Part shown: positions 63,751 to 64,000 of the stretch, in pieces
How the letters are laid out: the number at the start of each line of letters is the position of its first letter
Numbering within the stretch: position 1 is the first letter of the stretch
Assembly: GCF_001620265.1 (NCBI RefSeq)
Contig: NZ_CP012661.1
Location: forward strand, 1,984,001 to 2,048,000
Reading direction: 5' to 3'
Length of the DNA: 64,000 nt
Source: Frigidibacter mobilis
GTDB taxonomy: Bacteria; Pseudomonadota; Alphaproteobacteria; Rhodobacterales; Rhodobacteraceae
The notes under the pieces: generated by a model
Told to the model about the DNA's origin: nothing
Database searches by the model: none
What the model saw: the letters and a program-made list of their open reading frames with translations, nothing else
Translations under genes and position numbers: made by a program

Positions 63751-64000
63751 ATGACCGATACCTCGCCCGCCAAAGGCCCCCGCCGGCGTAGCCCGCCCTA
63801 CTGGCTGGGCCTGTTGCCGTTCACGGCCTTTGCGCTGCTGTTCCTGATCCTGCCGACGATGCAGATCGTGTTCGGCGCGTTCCAGACACCGGAAGGCAGG
63901 CTGACGCTGGCCAACCTGCGCGGCCTGAACGACCCCTCTATCCTGTCGGCCTACTGGACCTCGATCAAGCTGGGGCTCGTCACCGCCGCCATTGGCTGCC
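63751..64000 (+). CDS. ABC transporter permease (3' end beyond the window)
   Basis: The first 83 residues are visible, from ATG 63751: a basic N-terminus (SPAKGPRRRSPPYW), a membrane helix (LGLLPFTAFALLFLILPTMQIVFG) and the start of a second (SIKLGLVTAAIG). This is the usual beginning of a PotB/CysT-type permease. It belongs with the binding-protein gene at 62496, being the next gene on the same strand; the ATPase and a second permease would be expected after the window edge. Confidence 0.85.
   Translation, partial: MTDTSPAKGPRRRSPPYWLGLLPFTAFALLFLILPTMQIVFGAFQTPEGRLTLANLRGLNDPSILSAYWTSIKLGLVTAAIGC

Overview
The window is a high-GC, gene-dense chromosome segment of an alphaproteobacterium, almost certainly Rhodobacterales (Rhodobacteraceae). 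The evidence is a set of lineage-typical genes: 5-aminolevulinate synthase (hemA), an NDUFA12-type complex I subunit, the F1-ATPase inhibitor zeta, TrgA/TrgB, a TakP-type TRAP binding protein, a CydX small subunit and betaine-homocysteine methyltransferase. No rRNA, CRISPR array, prophage, transposase or integrase was seen. The genus cannot be fixed from the sequence alone.

Region by region. 1-2.5 kb: accB (cut by the window edge), accC, aat. 2.5-8.5 kb, minus strand: NDUFA12, mlaD-like and DUF2155 genes; clpP and clpX; a DUF1194 secreted protein; and purC with a RraB-like gene between it and purS. 8.8-12.2 kb: the ATPase inhibitor, then an MprF-like protein overlapping betaine-homocysteine methyltransferase. 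12.4-19.3 kb: cytochrome bd oxidase with its maturation exporter (cydDC-cydABX), divergent from an NsrR-like [Fe-S] regulator, with FNR-type boxes at two promoters. 19.3-27.2 kb: a minus-strand run phr-cfa-trgA-trgB-cysK-mscS (photorepair, cyclopropane lipid, tellurite resistance, cysteine synthesis, osmotic channel), headed by an RpoE-like promoter. 27.3-36.6 kb: a class V aminotransferase, a BCCT betaine transporter, rodZ-like-ispG, FNR-box hemA, an M20 peptidase and an acetyltransferase. 36.7-38.8 kb: a leucine-rich-repeat protein gene between two identical tRNA-Asp genes. 39.3-49.3 kb: a pirin gene, then a polyamine/GABA block (gabT, a MerR-XRE-cupin regulator, a LysR regulator, a polyamine-type ABC transporter, an aminoaldehyde dehydrogenase). 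49.4-54.2 kb: a hydantoinase/oxoprolinase, a GMC dehydrogenase and a divergent GlxA-type regulator, all three frameshifted. 54.5-59.1 kb: a TakP-type binding protein facing its probable TRAP permease genes, with a low-GC HEPN-like gene between them. 59.3-64 kb: opgG, an alpha/beta hydrolase and the start of another ABC transporter.

Three themes stand out. (1) Low-oxygen/NO control: FNR boxes at cydA, cydD/nsrR and hemA link high-affinity respiration to heme supply. (2) Oxidative stress: the RpoE-like promoter in front of phr-cfa resembles the singlet-oxygen regulon known from Rhodobacter. (3) Amine and methyl metabolism: betaine uptake and demethylation plus polyamine uptake and oxidation to GABA.

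Five indels that break reading frames fall in four genes between 44.3 and 54.0 kb, three of them in runs of five identical bases. They may be assembly errors or real decay. Candidates for undescribed biology are the LRR gene between the tRNAs, the HEPN-like island gene, the RraB-like gene inside the purine cluster, and a dispersed hairpin repeat ending in GAGGATATTT.
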